From NCBI GenBank assembly GCA_014621425.1, contig JAANBB010000123.1:1-64000 (forward strand): a stretch of 64,000 nt of DNA. Direction: 5' to 3'. This stretch comes from Cylindrodendrum hubeiense. Taxonomy: Eukaryota > Ascomycota > Sordariomycetes > Hypocreales > Nectriaceae. Positions within the stretch are counted from its first letter, which is position 1. Each line of letters begins with the position of its first letter. A program made the translations under genes and the position numbers. Below, piece after piece: positions 34,178 through 45,389 of this stretch. The notes beneath the pieces are model-generated. The model did no database searches. It was given only the letters and a program-made list of their open reading frames with translations, and was not told the DNA's origin.

Positions 34178-35500
34178 GGCTCGAATGTTCCTGTGTTGTC
34201 AAGTACGAGGCTGGTATGTGAGGACCGGCGGGAGGGCGAGTAAGGTGATGAGGTCGGGAATAAGAAGAAGAGGGAGCAGAAGCAAATTGTCAGGACACCC
34301 AATGGCAGGATTGTGCTTTCTATATTACCACACAACCGGCCAGGCTAGCTCGACCAGAAGCCATCAGGACCAAGCCCTGTTTAAAAGGCATGGGCCTGGA
34401 TGCGAGCGGCCGGGTCCCGGACTCCATCCTCAGACCACACATACATGGCTCGAATAACAACCGAGGCTTCACCAGGAGCGGGCGTCGGAAGCCGGGGAGG
34501 GAGAGACGGCAAGCTGCAACTCTCCGCCATCCAACTCCAGGGGTTTACGCAGGCATCACGGACCCGTCGAGATCCCATCCGGCACGCTTGATAGGTTCCT
34601 CCACGTCCCGGCGGCGTTGTCATGTCGCACACGCCGGCAAGTGGGGCGCCACTGGTGCGAATCACGGGACGGACTATCTGGAGGAGGGAGGCAGAATGGG
34701 GGAGTCTGGGGTATCACCGTTCACCAACATGTCTCAGCAGAGGCCGTGGCAGACGCATCTCGGCCAAATATGGCATTGATGTTCGTGGCAGCCACAAGCA
34801 GTTGAAGCAAAAGTGCATTGTATCAACGCATCACCACGCATTTCCGTCTTTACCCGGAGCCTCCCTCTTACCTGGCCCAGCACCAGTCACAGCCGTTGAG
34901 GAACACTGCATTCACTACATGTGGGAGCTCCGACTTCCACGTTCCCCAGAATAATCCCCCGTACTCCGCAAAATGGGACCAGCTCCTCGTAGTCGCGCAG
35001 ATCTAACCCCACAAAATCGGCAACATGGCCGCAGCTAGCAACCGCACCCCGTCATCGGGACGGAAAGCCATGGCTGCACTCTCGGCTAGGTGGGGGACAT
35101 CCCGAGCACTGCCTTAATGCCTCGTCAACCTGTCTCCCCTCCCCGCCCCATCACGTCGGCCCCATGTAACCCAGTGCGACCCTTGTCCTCGTGAGGGGTT
35201 GAGATGAGATGAGGGAAGCCTTAAACATCGCTCTGTGGGCCATATCAATTGCCATGATATCTGCTCGTCCCCGCTAACTAAAACCCCCCCCACATGTCCC
35301 CGCATCCCCGAGCCCGGTCCGTCTCCGGCCGAGTTTGTCCCACCACTATCTCACTCGGGGCGCCAACTTGGTGTCGATAGGGGAGGGAACAACATCCCCC
35401 TTCCTCCCTTCCTGAGTCGTTGCGAAGGAAAGAAGGAAAGAAAAGAAAGAACGAGAAAGAAACACACCATCTGCAACAAACGAGAACTACCACGTCCCTC
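34178..35500. promoter_or_regulatory. Divergent promoter region between the fusion enzyme and the SDR
   Basis: 1.3 kb separates the start codons of the monooxygenase fusion (-) and the dehydrogenase (+). No gene is supported inside. It holds GC-rich words resembling Zn2Cys6 sites, including CGG-N7-CCG at 35315-35327. A shared, co-regulated promoter is an inference from the arrangement. Confidence 0.45.
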
Positions 35501-36391
35501 ATGGCTGCATCTCGTCCCCTCGTCGCCCTTATCACCGGCGGCACTGCTGGTCTCGGTGCTGCCACAGCCCGCTTGTTCGCCCAAGATGGCATGCGCGTCG
35601 TTGTCAACTACCACTCCAACGCCGATCGTGCCTCGGCCTTCGTCAAAGAGCTGCACTCGATATCGCCGCTGCCCCACGACGACAACAACTTCCTCGCCTT
35701 TCGCGGAGACCTGGCCGTCCGGGACGACCTAATCACGCTGGTGCGCGATGTTGTGGGGGCCATGGGACAGCTCGACGTCGTCTTCTCCAACGGCGGTTGG
35801 ACGCAGCTCCGCAATATCATGGACCTGGATGACAATGTGGTCGAGGAAGATTGGGATCGGTGCTTCAACATGAATGTCAAGTCGCACCTCTTTCTCATGC
35901 ATGCTGCCAAGGAGCATCTCGATAAGACCGAGGGCGCTTTCATCACCACGGCTTCGTTTGCCGGCGTCAAAGTCAGCGGGAGCTCGCTCGTAGGTTTCCA
36001 TTATGCCGATATCATGTTGGTTGCGCCCCAGCGCACTCCTCTAAACTAACGCCCTCAGGCATACGCTGTCACCAAGGCAGCACAAATTCATCTGGTCAAA
36101 GGTCTTGCTCTCGCCGCAAGTCCCAAGATCAGAGTCAACAGCGTCTCCCCCGGACTAATGCTAACGGTATGTGTAGCTTTCGCAGGCTATAGTCGCATCA
36201 AGAAAGCGTGCTGACGAGAATAGGACTGGGGCCTGAGCTTCCCACCGGAAAAGCAGGAAGAGATGCGAAGCAGGACCAAGCTTGGGCGTCTCGTCACGGT
36301 CGACGACGTGGCTCAGCAGGTTCTTTGCTTTGCGAAATCAAGAGGTGTGACGGGTGTCAATGCTGTGTTGGATGCCGGCATGGCACTCTGA
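35501..36391 (+). CDS. Short-chain dehydrogenase/reductase
   Basis: Classical SDR of 254 aa, NAD(P)-dependent oxidoreductase. Exons are 35501-35989, 36059-36166 and 36224-36391 with introns of 69 and 57 nt. The cofactor motif TGGTAGLG is at residues 12-19 near the N-terminus, with an NGG motif (SNGGW) in place of NNAG. The catalytic triad is complete: Ser152 (TTASFAG), Tyr165 and Lys169 (YAVTK). The substrate-loop motif VNSVSPGLMLT precedes the second intron, and the C-terminus VTGVNAVLDAGMAL is typical of the family. It is cytosolic by appearance. Position between the monooxygenase fusion and the MFS transporter suggests it acts on a product of the same route; substrate cannot be told from sequence. 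Confidence 0.92.
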
Positions 36392-36533
36392 TCGCGACAC
36401 ATCACCAAACAGGTCCAGTATTGACTAAACGAACCAAAATTTTAGACTTTGATTATAGAGGGTATATCAATATCAAGGCATGCCCAACCGGGGAAACACA
36501 ATCCGCCTGCCATCCAAATCATTACAATTATTA

Positions 36534-38340
36534 TCACTCCCCGACTTCCCGATCATCGTCCCAATGGATGTACGAAATGACCGGCCAATGCCAAGTGACA
36601 TGTCTAATCTTCTTGCCCCAGAGGTAAAATGGAACCCACATCACCAGCACCGACGCCGCGATGCCGGCCATAGCTCCAAATGCGTCTTGGTAACCGGACA
36701 TGTTGATCCACGGATTCGTGTAGAATGACAAGAGGAACCCGAACATGGCTAGCCTGCGTGTTAGCTCCGGCAACGACATGGATAAAGGACAGCGACTTAC
36801 ATTTGAAGCCCAGGACTGCCAAACTGACTTCGCCGGCTACAGGGCGATAAGCGTCAATGACGTAGACGAGGCTGACGCTTGCGGCTTGCGTGATGGAGAA
36901 GTTCACTATGCCGGGTTAGACGTGCGTCTTGGAGCAGATAAAGGTGGCTTACAGAGACCAAGTCCGATCGTTGGCATGATCCAATGCAGTTTATGCTGGA
37001 TCCCCACACCATACATCACCAACGCCAGAGGCGTGGTAATCATTGAAAGTGCTATAACAGGCAGTCGCATCTCAGGCTCTCTGATTCCCCCATTGCGTTG
37101 GGTGAGATGGTCGGCTACCTTGTCTCCGAAGTGGCCGCCTGCCGGGATACCCAGCAGAGACCCGATGACAGCTGACACAAAGCAGAGACCAGCCTGGTAG
37201 GGTTCAAACTCATAGGCTGCGTCGAAAGCTGCATTGATATTAGATGACACGGCGACCAAAAAGCCAATGGTGACTGCCTGGACGAGGGCTGCCCAGAGCA
37301 CAGGGGGAAGCAAGATCAAAACGAACGGCCGGAGGAACATTTTGAACACGCCTTCACTGGTCAACGACCCGTTCCAGAGTGACAGTGTCTTCCAGGAACT
37401 GTTCTTGGGAGGAATGTCAGATGATTGGCCAAGTTCCTCATTGTACGACCTCGAGTAATCCTTCTCGTCCTGCAAGTTGACTGTGGTGGTGGAGCCCTCG
37501 CTTTCATCTGGTAAGCGGCGGTATGAAGTTTCTGGAAAGGTAAAGAAGACGAGGACGAGAACGAGACCGATGAGGCCGGATGAGACCTGATAGATGGTTC
37601 GCCACTCATGATGGATGGTGATAAGCCCGGAGATGATCATGCCCAGGGCGACGCCGACCGAGAGCGCGCAGTTGTAGAATGACATGACAGCTCCTCTCTC
37701 GTGCAAAAAGAAGACATCAGCAATGGTTATAGGGGCGATAGTCTCAGCGGCGCCGGCGCCGAAGCCCATGAGAATTCGACCTGCGAGAAACCCAGCATAT
37801 GACTTTTCGAAAATGAGCCACAAGGTCGCCCCAAAATATACGATGTAGCTGGCAAGGTAGACGGGACGCCTTCCGTACTTGTTCGCCATCGGAACCCAGA
37901 AAAAGCAGCCAACACCCTGAAGAAGACTGACTGTGGTGAAGAAGTAGGCCACCTTGGGTATGGCTGAGGTTGCCAGGGTGCCATCCTCGGCCGCGCCGGG
38001 AAAGAAGCTGAGTGCTGTGGCGACAAGGGCAATCGACGGTCCGCCAGCTAGGAAGTTGGACATGGTCATTGCTAGGCAAACGAGCCCGGCAGTGTAGTAT
38101 TTACGCCATTGTGGCCTGGCGATGGCGGTTAGCTCCACACTGTCAAGTCAGGGTTGGCGAGAGACTTTACCAGTTCAAGGGATCATTGGGATCTCGAGAG
38201 GGCGTCGGGATGAGAATCAGGGCATTGGTGTCTTGATGGCGAAGCCGCACGTTTCCCAGTGTGTGCTTTCGGCACTTCACAGCTGTCCCATCGACGGCAA
38301 TGGCGCGGGAAGACGTGACGGGGGTCTCGATAGTGGACAT
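36534..38340 (-). CDS. Major facilitator superfamily transporter
   Basis: A 550-aa membrane transporter with about twelve hydrophobic segments. Minus-strand exons: 38340-38171, 38115-36953, 36905-36801 and 36748-36534; introns are 55, 47 and 52 nt. The first junction was set to restore the fungal MFS signature DPLNWPQWRKYY. Motif A-like VPMANKYGRRPVYL follows the second membrane segment, then GRILMGFGAGAAETIAP. A charged cytosolic loop sits in the middle (about residues 255-300, rich in Glu/Asp/Ser). The architecture fits DHA1/allantoate-type proton-coupled carriers of small organic acids or drugs. Its 3' end is only 142 bp from the 3' end of the SDR (convergent). Direction of transport is not predictable. 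Confidence 0.91.
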
Positions 38341-41092
38341 GGTGATGTGCGATACCCTGGGAGCCGTGAAAGGCTCTAGTGTGTTTGGCAAGAGTGGGAA
38401 CAGTCCATGGACGACAAAACGGGTCTTCGTCGCGGTAAACGCAACAGGAGGAGCGACAATGAACAAGAATTGGATGACTAGGGCTTCATTTTCAACGATG
38501 GAGGTTGGAAGCAGGAGGGATATGGCCTAGCCAAAGCGACGCGACACTAGCCCCTCCCGAGGCGCTTCGCCGGGAACCTTCGTCACAACGAATCAAGCAC
38601 TTGCCGTTGTGAGACGGAGTTGGAGGGGAGACCGAGACAGACAGGGATGTGCGCGTGGCGGAGGTGACACTGCACATGTGGCATTCGCCGCTGATGGGCG
38701 AGGGGGGATGAAGGGGAGGAGAAGGGGAGGAGAAGGGGGAGAAGGGGAGATGGCTGATGACGATGGCGATGTCTCAGGCACAAGGCTTGGCGTTTAAGAC
38801 GGGTGAATATGGGTGTGGATGCGGATGAGACGGGAGGGGACCGAAGCAACGGGCCTGATTGATGCCCCGAGCCCGGAATACAGATCCCCAGCTACTCCGT
38901 AAAGGAACTGATGGGAAATCGAGAGATGGCCGTTTGGCCAAGTATGCCTGTTTGACGGGGCATTTTTATGCTGATCTACCAACTACTCCGTGCTACTCCG
39001 TACTATGTCTGGGGGATTAGCGTGCTGGGGGCGAGGGTTGCTGCCGCTGGGGCTCGATTCAGGCTAGCACGTACATCTCTGGTGCATTTGGCGTCAAGCC
39101 AGTCATCCGCCAAGAGCCTTGACTAACGAACTAGGGCGGATCACTGGGAGGGGTTTGAGCCACGATGTGAAAGCGGGCAGATGTCTTTGGTTTGTCATTT
39201 TTTTCCCTTCTTTTTTCAGCAGTGGGTGATCGAGATCCTCGTGGGCGGGCCTCCTTGTGAGTGGAGAATCGAGGATTGATCTGGATTGATCTGGGCAGAT
39301 ACCTGTGAAGATGGTACATGTAAATCCTGTCCTGGAGAGGCGGGAGCTCCCGAAGGATGGCTGGCGGCATGACAGAGGCCAAAACAGGACCAAGCCGGGG
39401 GGGGGGGAAGGACAAAACAAGGACCAAAGGGGAGCCGCATACAGGGCCTACATAGTAGACGTCCCAAGACTCTGGTCCCAGGAGTGTGGTTCCACGAGCG
39501 TGATCCCAGAGATCAGACATGCGCAAGGAGAGATTCTCAGCAGATGCTGGGTACTGAGGGTCCAGGTTGGGTCAGTCTAAGCCTAGGGGTCTAGGTCGAG
39601 ATCGGCCGGTGTGGAATGGAGTGGCGCTTGTCCGCAGTGCAGGACTGACGAGTTAAGCTTACCGGGGATCCATCCTGTGTATGGAATCCCATGATGGGAG
39701 GGGGTCGATGCCGTTTGCGACTTATGATGCTTCCTAACTGGACAGCCGGGCCATTGTGGGAAAAGAACATGGCAAAGCCAACCTCGTGTTGGCTCACAAC
39801 TAGGTAGGCAAATACGTTGGCGAACACACACCGATGCAAATGAAAGCACAGCATTTCCGCGGATACATACCAACACGCACGCATCAGCACGCTCGCCGTC
39901 CCTTGGGCTGACGGTGCAGTCGATGGGGACGTAGGGCGTCCGAACCTGGTAAATTACTGCTCAAGGCCTCGCTGTGGAGGGCTGTCCCATTGGCCATTCT
40001 ACGTAGCGCACCCAGGGTTACACAGGGAATGCCGGGGCCCCTAGGCCCTCTAGGCCCTCTTGTGCTAAAGAAGGTTAAAAGGCTGACGACGACAGCGGAC
40101 GTTTGATGGTGACGCATCTTCCAGGCGGGACGCCAAGCCGGGACATGCCAGCCAGCGAACCGGCCTGCGAACCGACCTGCGCGACAAATGACTAGCAATG
40201 ACGGGACTGGCCCTTGACGGGTCTGTCTGGCTGGTCCTTGATGGGTCTGGCTGGTCCTTGACGGGCCTGGCTCTAGACGAGGACACCCATACGAATACTC
40301 GGCCTCGTGGTTTTCGCATTCACATTCACATTCACGGCCTCGCTGCCGCGTCCAAAGAGAGAACTACATGCGTACCTGATTGCGCACTCCCATTTGCCCA
40401 CCGCCCCCGTGCATTGCATCGCAGCACGCGTCCTGCAAACGGGTGTTCTAGGCCTTCCCCATCAACACACCAGATACCGCAGACCAACCATCGAAGCGCC
40501 CGCACCCCATCCAAGAAGCAAGGTTGGTGCGATCCAGCAACGGCGCTCCAAGTACAGCGACTACGTGTGTACTACACAGTACGTAGTACCTAGTCCTACC
40601 TCCAGAGCGCGGCCGCACGTGCGCCAACGCCACCGGGAATTGCTACCGAGTGTCGCCGTCGTGAGCCTGCATCGCTTGGGCATTGCGAGGCTCCCTCGGC
40701 GACGTTATTCGGCCTGACATCACTTTTTGCTCCGGGCCACTCCTGGCGGTTTTCTAGTTGCCTCACTGGAGGGGAGCCTCTCCTATGGCCGCCCCCAGTC
40801 TAGCCCGTTCCACCTCCAACTTCTCCAACACACGTCCCTCCTCCCACACAACTCATACCGACACACACGCCGCACTCGCCGCACACACTCCGGCTTCTCA
40901 CAGTCTTTACTAAATTGGCCATCCCACGACCCTCGTCTCCTCCTGCACTTGCGCGGCCTCTCTTTTCCCTCACTTACATTGTACACTCAAGCTCTCTCCT
41001 GGCCCCCTCCTGGCCCCCTCTCTCGTGCGTCACGGCTCGCTCAAACCCGCCCCAGTTGCCATTGACGGTTGGCGGGTCCGTTACCCCATCGC
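38341..41092. other. 2.75-kb intergenic region, no gene supported
   Basis: Upstream regions of the MFS gene (-) and the C2H2/Zn2Cys6 regulator (+). The last ~300 bases are pyrimidine-rich, like a fungal promoter/leader. GGGAGAAGGGGAG-type purine repeats occur at about 38698-38750. Frames in this stretch are motif-free. Confidence 0.45.
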
Positions 41093-44000
41093 ATGAGCCC
41101 AGCCATGGCGGGTTCATCGCTCTCCCACATACTCGACCCTCCGCGACCGTCGACGGGGCCGGCACTGCTTGCGACGCAGTCTTATCCTCTTCATCCGCCC
41201 CATCTTCCCGTGTCTGGCGGCGCGGCCCCCGGTGCTCCCAACGCTCTACGACCAGCTCTCCTTCTGCCGACCTCTGCCCCCATTGTCGCCGCCGCCGTTC
41301 CTCCAGCGGCTCCTCCACCCGATCTCCCAGAGTCGCCTACGGCCTCGACTCCGAATCGAGGGCATACCGGTCCCTCGCTCTATGCCTGCGGCGACTGCGG
41401 CCGTCGATACTCCCGCCCCGAGCACCTGCAACGACATGTCCAGACCCATACCCTCGGCCGGCGCTTCGCCTGCCAAATCTGTGGCAAGACCTTTGCCCGG
41501 GCCGACCTAAAGAAGCGCCATGAAGTCAACCATGAAAACGACTCCTCCAAGAAGCGCCGGCGTACCACAACCTCCCCCAATCGCTGGCCGTGTCGCCCAT
41601 GCCTGCAAGGCCTGCGCCGTAGCCCGCGTCAAATGCCAAGAGGATAAGCCATGCCAGCGCTGCGTTCGCCGTGGCTTGACATGCGTTTCGTCCGAGGCTG
41701 GCTCCACGGCCGCTATGCACCTGGTGCACCTCTCTGCGAGCGCCCATTCCACGGCTCCCTCATCTGCCGACAGCCTGGAAGACTCGAGCCCTCCCGCCGG
41801 ATATGCCCCGCCCAGCATCCCAGGCAGTGTCCCAGGTTCTGCCTCACTAGGCGCGCAGCTCAGTGTTGACCAAGCATCTCCCTTGGATCTGACACCTCCC
41901 CCCCGGCCTGATGCTGGCCAGATGGCTACCCCGGACACTGTTATTGACCAAGGTCAGTCCTTTATAAATCTCGCCAAACCCCCGGGCGGTTCCTCCCTTA
42001 TCAAAACCCTGAATGTTCTCGTCAAGTTCGGCGGGCTACACTGTTCACGCATGTAGAGCTGACCTCGGCCTAGGCACTTTTGACAACTACCCCCAAAAAA
42101 TAAGTATGGGCTCTAAGCTCCCCGTCGACATGGATCGCCTTCCCTTTGGCGATTTCCTCCGGGACATTCTCTATGAGCAAAATTTTGACAACCAAGAACG
42201 ACTGGTCGAGGGCCAAGGCCTTGCCGTCTTGGACTTTTGTGACGATACCAACATGGAGCTCTCCGACTTCGATTTCAACACTTTGGATACTTGGAATTCT
42301 GATAGCGCGGTCAACTTTCCGATGCAGCAAGAGACTCCCGAAACCGAGACGTCGATTGACATTTCTCAGATGCGCCAGAGAGTCGTCAAAGTCTGGACTG
42401 ATTCGCAATGGAGGTGGCAGCCCAACGGGACAGAGAATACATATGGCGAAACTAAGAACCTTCCCGTGCCAAGTGCGGAAGGCAACACTCTTCAAGTTCG
42501 GGAGACAAGGAAGTGGCTAGTCCACGACAAGCTGGAACAATCAGGGCGTGATCGGGTGCTCGGTCTAGTGTTGAAAGCATGTCGACAAGAGTCGATATTC
42601 AACCGGGTGGCGGCATCATTCCCGTCCTATGAATTGGTAGATACCTTGATCCACATCTATCTCAACTTCCACGTCCGCCAAGTCTCGGGGTGGATACACT
42701 TTCCGACGTTCAAACTCAATGAACAGTGGCCGGAGTGGATTGCTGCTGTCGCCGCAGCCGGCGCCGTGCTTGCTCCGTCTCTCACGTTGCGCAGATTCGG
42801 GCTCGCTCTACAAGAGTCTTACCGTAAGTGACGAACACCCATGGCTGCGACGCTTTCGAAATTCACTAACCCTCCTGCGTTAGGTCTAACAATACCACTG
42901 CGAGTATGTAAACCTCATTCAAGGAGTTGTAGTCTGTTCCCGGCGTCTCTGTTGCTAACGGTCCTAGTTCGAAGAAGATCATAGGTCAATACAGGATCTG
43001 GGTCTCCTCCAATCTCTGATCCTGACACAAGACATTGCGCTCTGGAGTGGGAATCGACACAAGATGGAGATTGCGGAATGCCATCTAGTCATCCCTGTAA
43101 CAGTAAGTGGGCCCAAAATAGTGTTGTGATTCCCCGTCCCTTACTCATTACCCATAGATGATGCGATATCGCGGCAGGTATCAGCGGTCATCGTACCCTG
43201 CCATTCCAGTCGATCCCTCAGACGAAGGAGAAGTACTACAAGACAAATGGAAGAAATGGGTCGGTCAAGAACAATGGAAACGGTATGCGGCCATCCAGTT
43301 ACCAAGGGACGATTTACGCTAACCCCAACAGTCTGGTCTTCCACGCCCATCATCGGGATGCTCAGACATCAATGACGACTTTGACCAACCCTGCCATATC
43401 ATACGCCGAGCTCACACTCCCTCTACCTGCGTCGAGAGACCTTTGGTTCGCCAGAACGGCAGAGGACTGGAAGAAACTGTACCTGGAACGATATGCCGGC
43501 GAGGCCAAGAGGGCGCCGTCTGTTGGTGACTTGTTGCATGACATCAATCTTCTCTCGGTCAACCGGCATCGCTTGGATGTGCAGCTCGCGATATCGGTGT
43601 TCCTCCACGCCTTCTGGGCCTTGATCCTAGAGTACAGGTCACTGAGCGCGGTCCACCGGTCGCGTTCCTACACGCGGGGTTCTTTTGGGGGATCGGCCTT
43701 GCTGCTCAGCCCTCGGCATCAACACCTGGTTCAGGACCTACATACGTTCCAAATGGCTACGGCAGATTGGCCAGAGATGTCAGCGCAGGAGCATATGGTT
43801 CTTAACCTACTAATGATGAATTTGCACGTGTCGCTAGATGACCTGCAGCTCTTTGCCGGAAAGGAAGGGGAGGATCAGGCGCGGCGGATTTATCCGGTAC
43901 TACAGCAGTGGGCCGAGAGCACTGATTCTCGATCGGCCATTTGGTATGCAGGGCAGGTTCTGCGGTACGCGAAATTGTTCCCTGAGGGTCACCTCAAGGC

Positions 44001-44367
44001 GTTTTATGCGGTTGCGGTGCACCACGCGGCGCTTGCGCTTTGGACATACGGCGTTGTCACGCGAGCCAACCGACGGGAGCCAAGGCTTTCGCAACAGGAA
44101 CCGATTTACATGGACGGACCGGACTCGGCAGCGTCACAAAAGTTTATCAACCTGGGACAGGGACGGACGCTCATCCGAGGGCCCAACTCGCCCAGCCGAG
44201 CATCTGAGGCATCTATCGAGGACCCGCGACAATGTATGGAGGTGGCACAGGAAGTGTTGAAGGCCAACTTTGCGGGTGGAAAGGAGGTGATACCAGCGAT
44301 TGTCGAGAACCTATGTGGGTTGATCCGGCAGCTGGGAAATGCTGCGTGGGCGGTGGGGTTGGGTTGA
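41093..44367 (+). CDS. C2H2/Zn2Cys6 transcription factor with an apparent frameshift between modules
   Basis: Two C2H2 fingers (C99/C102/H115/H119 and C127/C130/H143/H147 counted from ATG 41093) are followed by a basic KKRRR stretch and then, one base out of frame, a complete Zn2Cys6 cluster (CKAC...CxxxxxCQRC...C) at about 41596-41680. The frame change falls near the CCCCC run at 41574-41578. Later exons join cleanly: to 41952, 42059-42823, 42884-42903 (20-nt micro-exon), 42968-43102, 43158-43282 and 43332-44367, giving a fungal_trans region with GWIHFPTFKLNEQWPEWIAA. Proteins with C2H2, Zn2Cys6 and this domain in one chain are a known fungal class, which favours a base error or mutation. 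Otherwise the frame from ATG 41520 gives an 837-aa Zn2Cys6 factor, overlapping a separate 184-aa C2H2 ORF (41093-41647). It may control the adjacent metabolic genes (inference). Confidence 0.82.
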
Positions 44368-44583
44368 TGGACGGTGTACATGGTGGGATTGAACATGAAG
44401 ATGCATAACATGATATCGATGAGTGATGACAGTCGGCTTCAATTACAAGAAGTCACGACCATGGCGGAGACGGAGCTTAGATCAATATGAAGGCTTCAGA
44501 CATATGAGCTGTACGATGCTAAACAGATACGGCACTTTGGCTTGGGCTGCGTGACAGTATGAAAGCTATGAAGCGGCGCTCGT

Positions 44584-44724
44584 TCACTGAGCTACACTTG
44601 AGGGGTAATCCTCACCTTCATCCTCATCTTCATCTTCATCTTCGTCTCCATCTCCATCTCCGTCTTTATATGGCGCCCTATCTACAAATGTTGCTCGCTC
44701 GTGCGTGTCACTAGCACTGGCCAT
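44584..44724 (-). CDS. Candidate acidic microprotein (46 aa)
   Basis: A complete small ORF with ATG at 44724 and TGA ending at 44584. The N-terminal half has ordinary composition (MASASDTHERATFVDRAPYK), then a run of Asp/Gly and Asp/Glu dipeptides, then a short tail DYPSSVAQ. The acidic run comes from a GATGAA/GATGGA hexamer repeat, which could equally be a non-coding microsatellite that happens to be open. No homologue is recognised and no promoter is evident. Confidence 0.2.
   Translation of the reverse strand: MASASDTHERATFVDRAPYKDGDGDGDEDEDEDEDEGEDYPSSVAQ
44611..44665. repeat. CTTCAT/CTCCAT hexamer microsatellite
   Basis: Imperfect hexamer repeats on the plus strand, read as Asp/Glu and Asp/Gly codons on the minus strand in the small ORF at 44584-44724. 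Confidence 0.7.
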
Positions 44725-45389
44725 GATAGCGTCTTGTGCGGAGGGAGGTCAGACAGGTGACGGCCCACGTGGGCGAGTTTCTTCTTCCTGAGAGGGCCCC
44801 ACTGAGCGTTCCGCCTGCCGAACCAACCGGCCGGGAGCTAATGATGTCACATAACACAGGCAGGTGCTTCTGCAACCGCCTCCATAGGGGAGCTCTCGTG
44901 TTGCTCAGTTTCTCTCCCTTGCTTCATACCTACATCTGGCGTCACCTTTCGTTTCTTTTTTTCCTTTTTCCGTCCCAAGTACCGGTACTGTACTGTACAT
45001 TCCCTGGCCTCGACGCACGACATATTCTTCGTCTTAGATCTGTATTCAGCCTTGCATTGCCGTGGCTGCCTTGGCACTTTTGGCCGGAGAGACCGACTCG
45101 ACCAAGTGGCCGCGAGGCGTCTTGCTGACTGGAACGGCACGACTTTCGCAATCTCACATATCACCCCTCAGCCTTGCATACACGCATAACGACGTAGCCC
45201 AAGCTATCGCGCCTCTTTTTCAGGCTCCCTTTCAGCTCTCGACTCTCCACCGGGTTTCACCGTCTCGGTTAGCTCTTCCGGACGCTCACTGCATCCCTTG
45301 CTTGATCACTCCTCCCCCAGCCACGAACCTCGAACTTCGAGTCCGTCCATATCCCTTCGTAACATCACCATTAGGCTATTGTTGCCGCC

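Larger units (their letters stand above)
44368..45389. other. Intergenic; contains one small acidic ORF
   Basis: 3' flank of the regulator and promoter of the alpha/beta hydrolase. Apart from the candidate micro-ORF at 44584-44724 on the minus strand no gene is seen. Bases about 44960-45000 hold GTACCGGTACTGTACTGTAC, a near-palindromic stretch. Confidence 0.45.
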
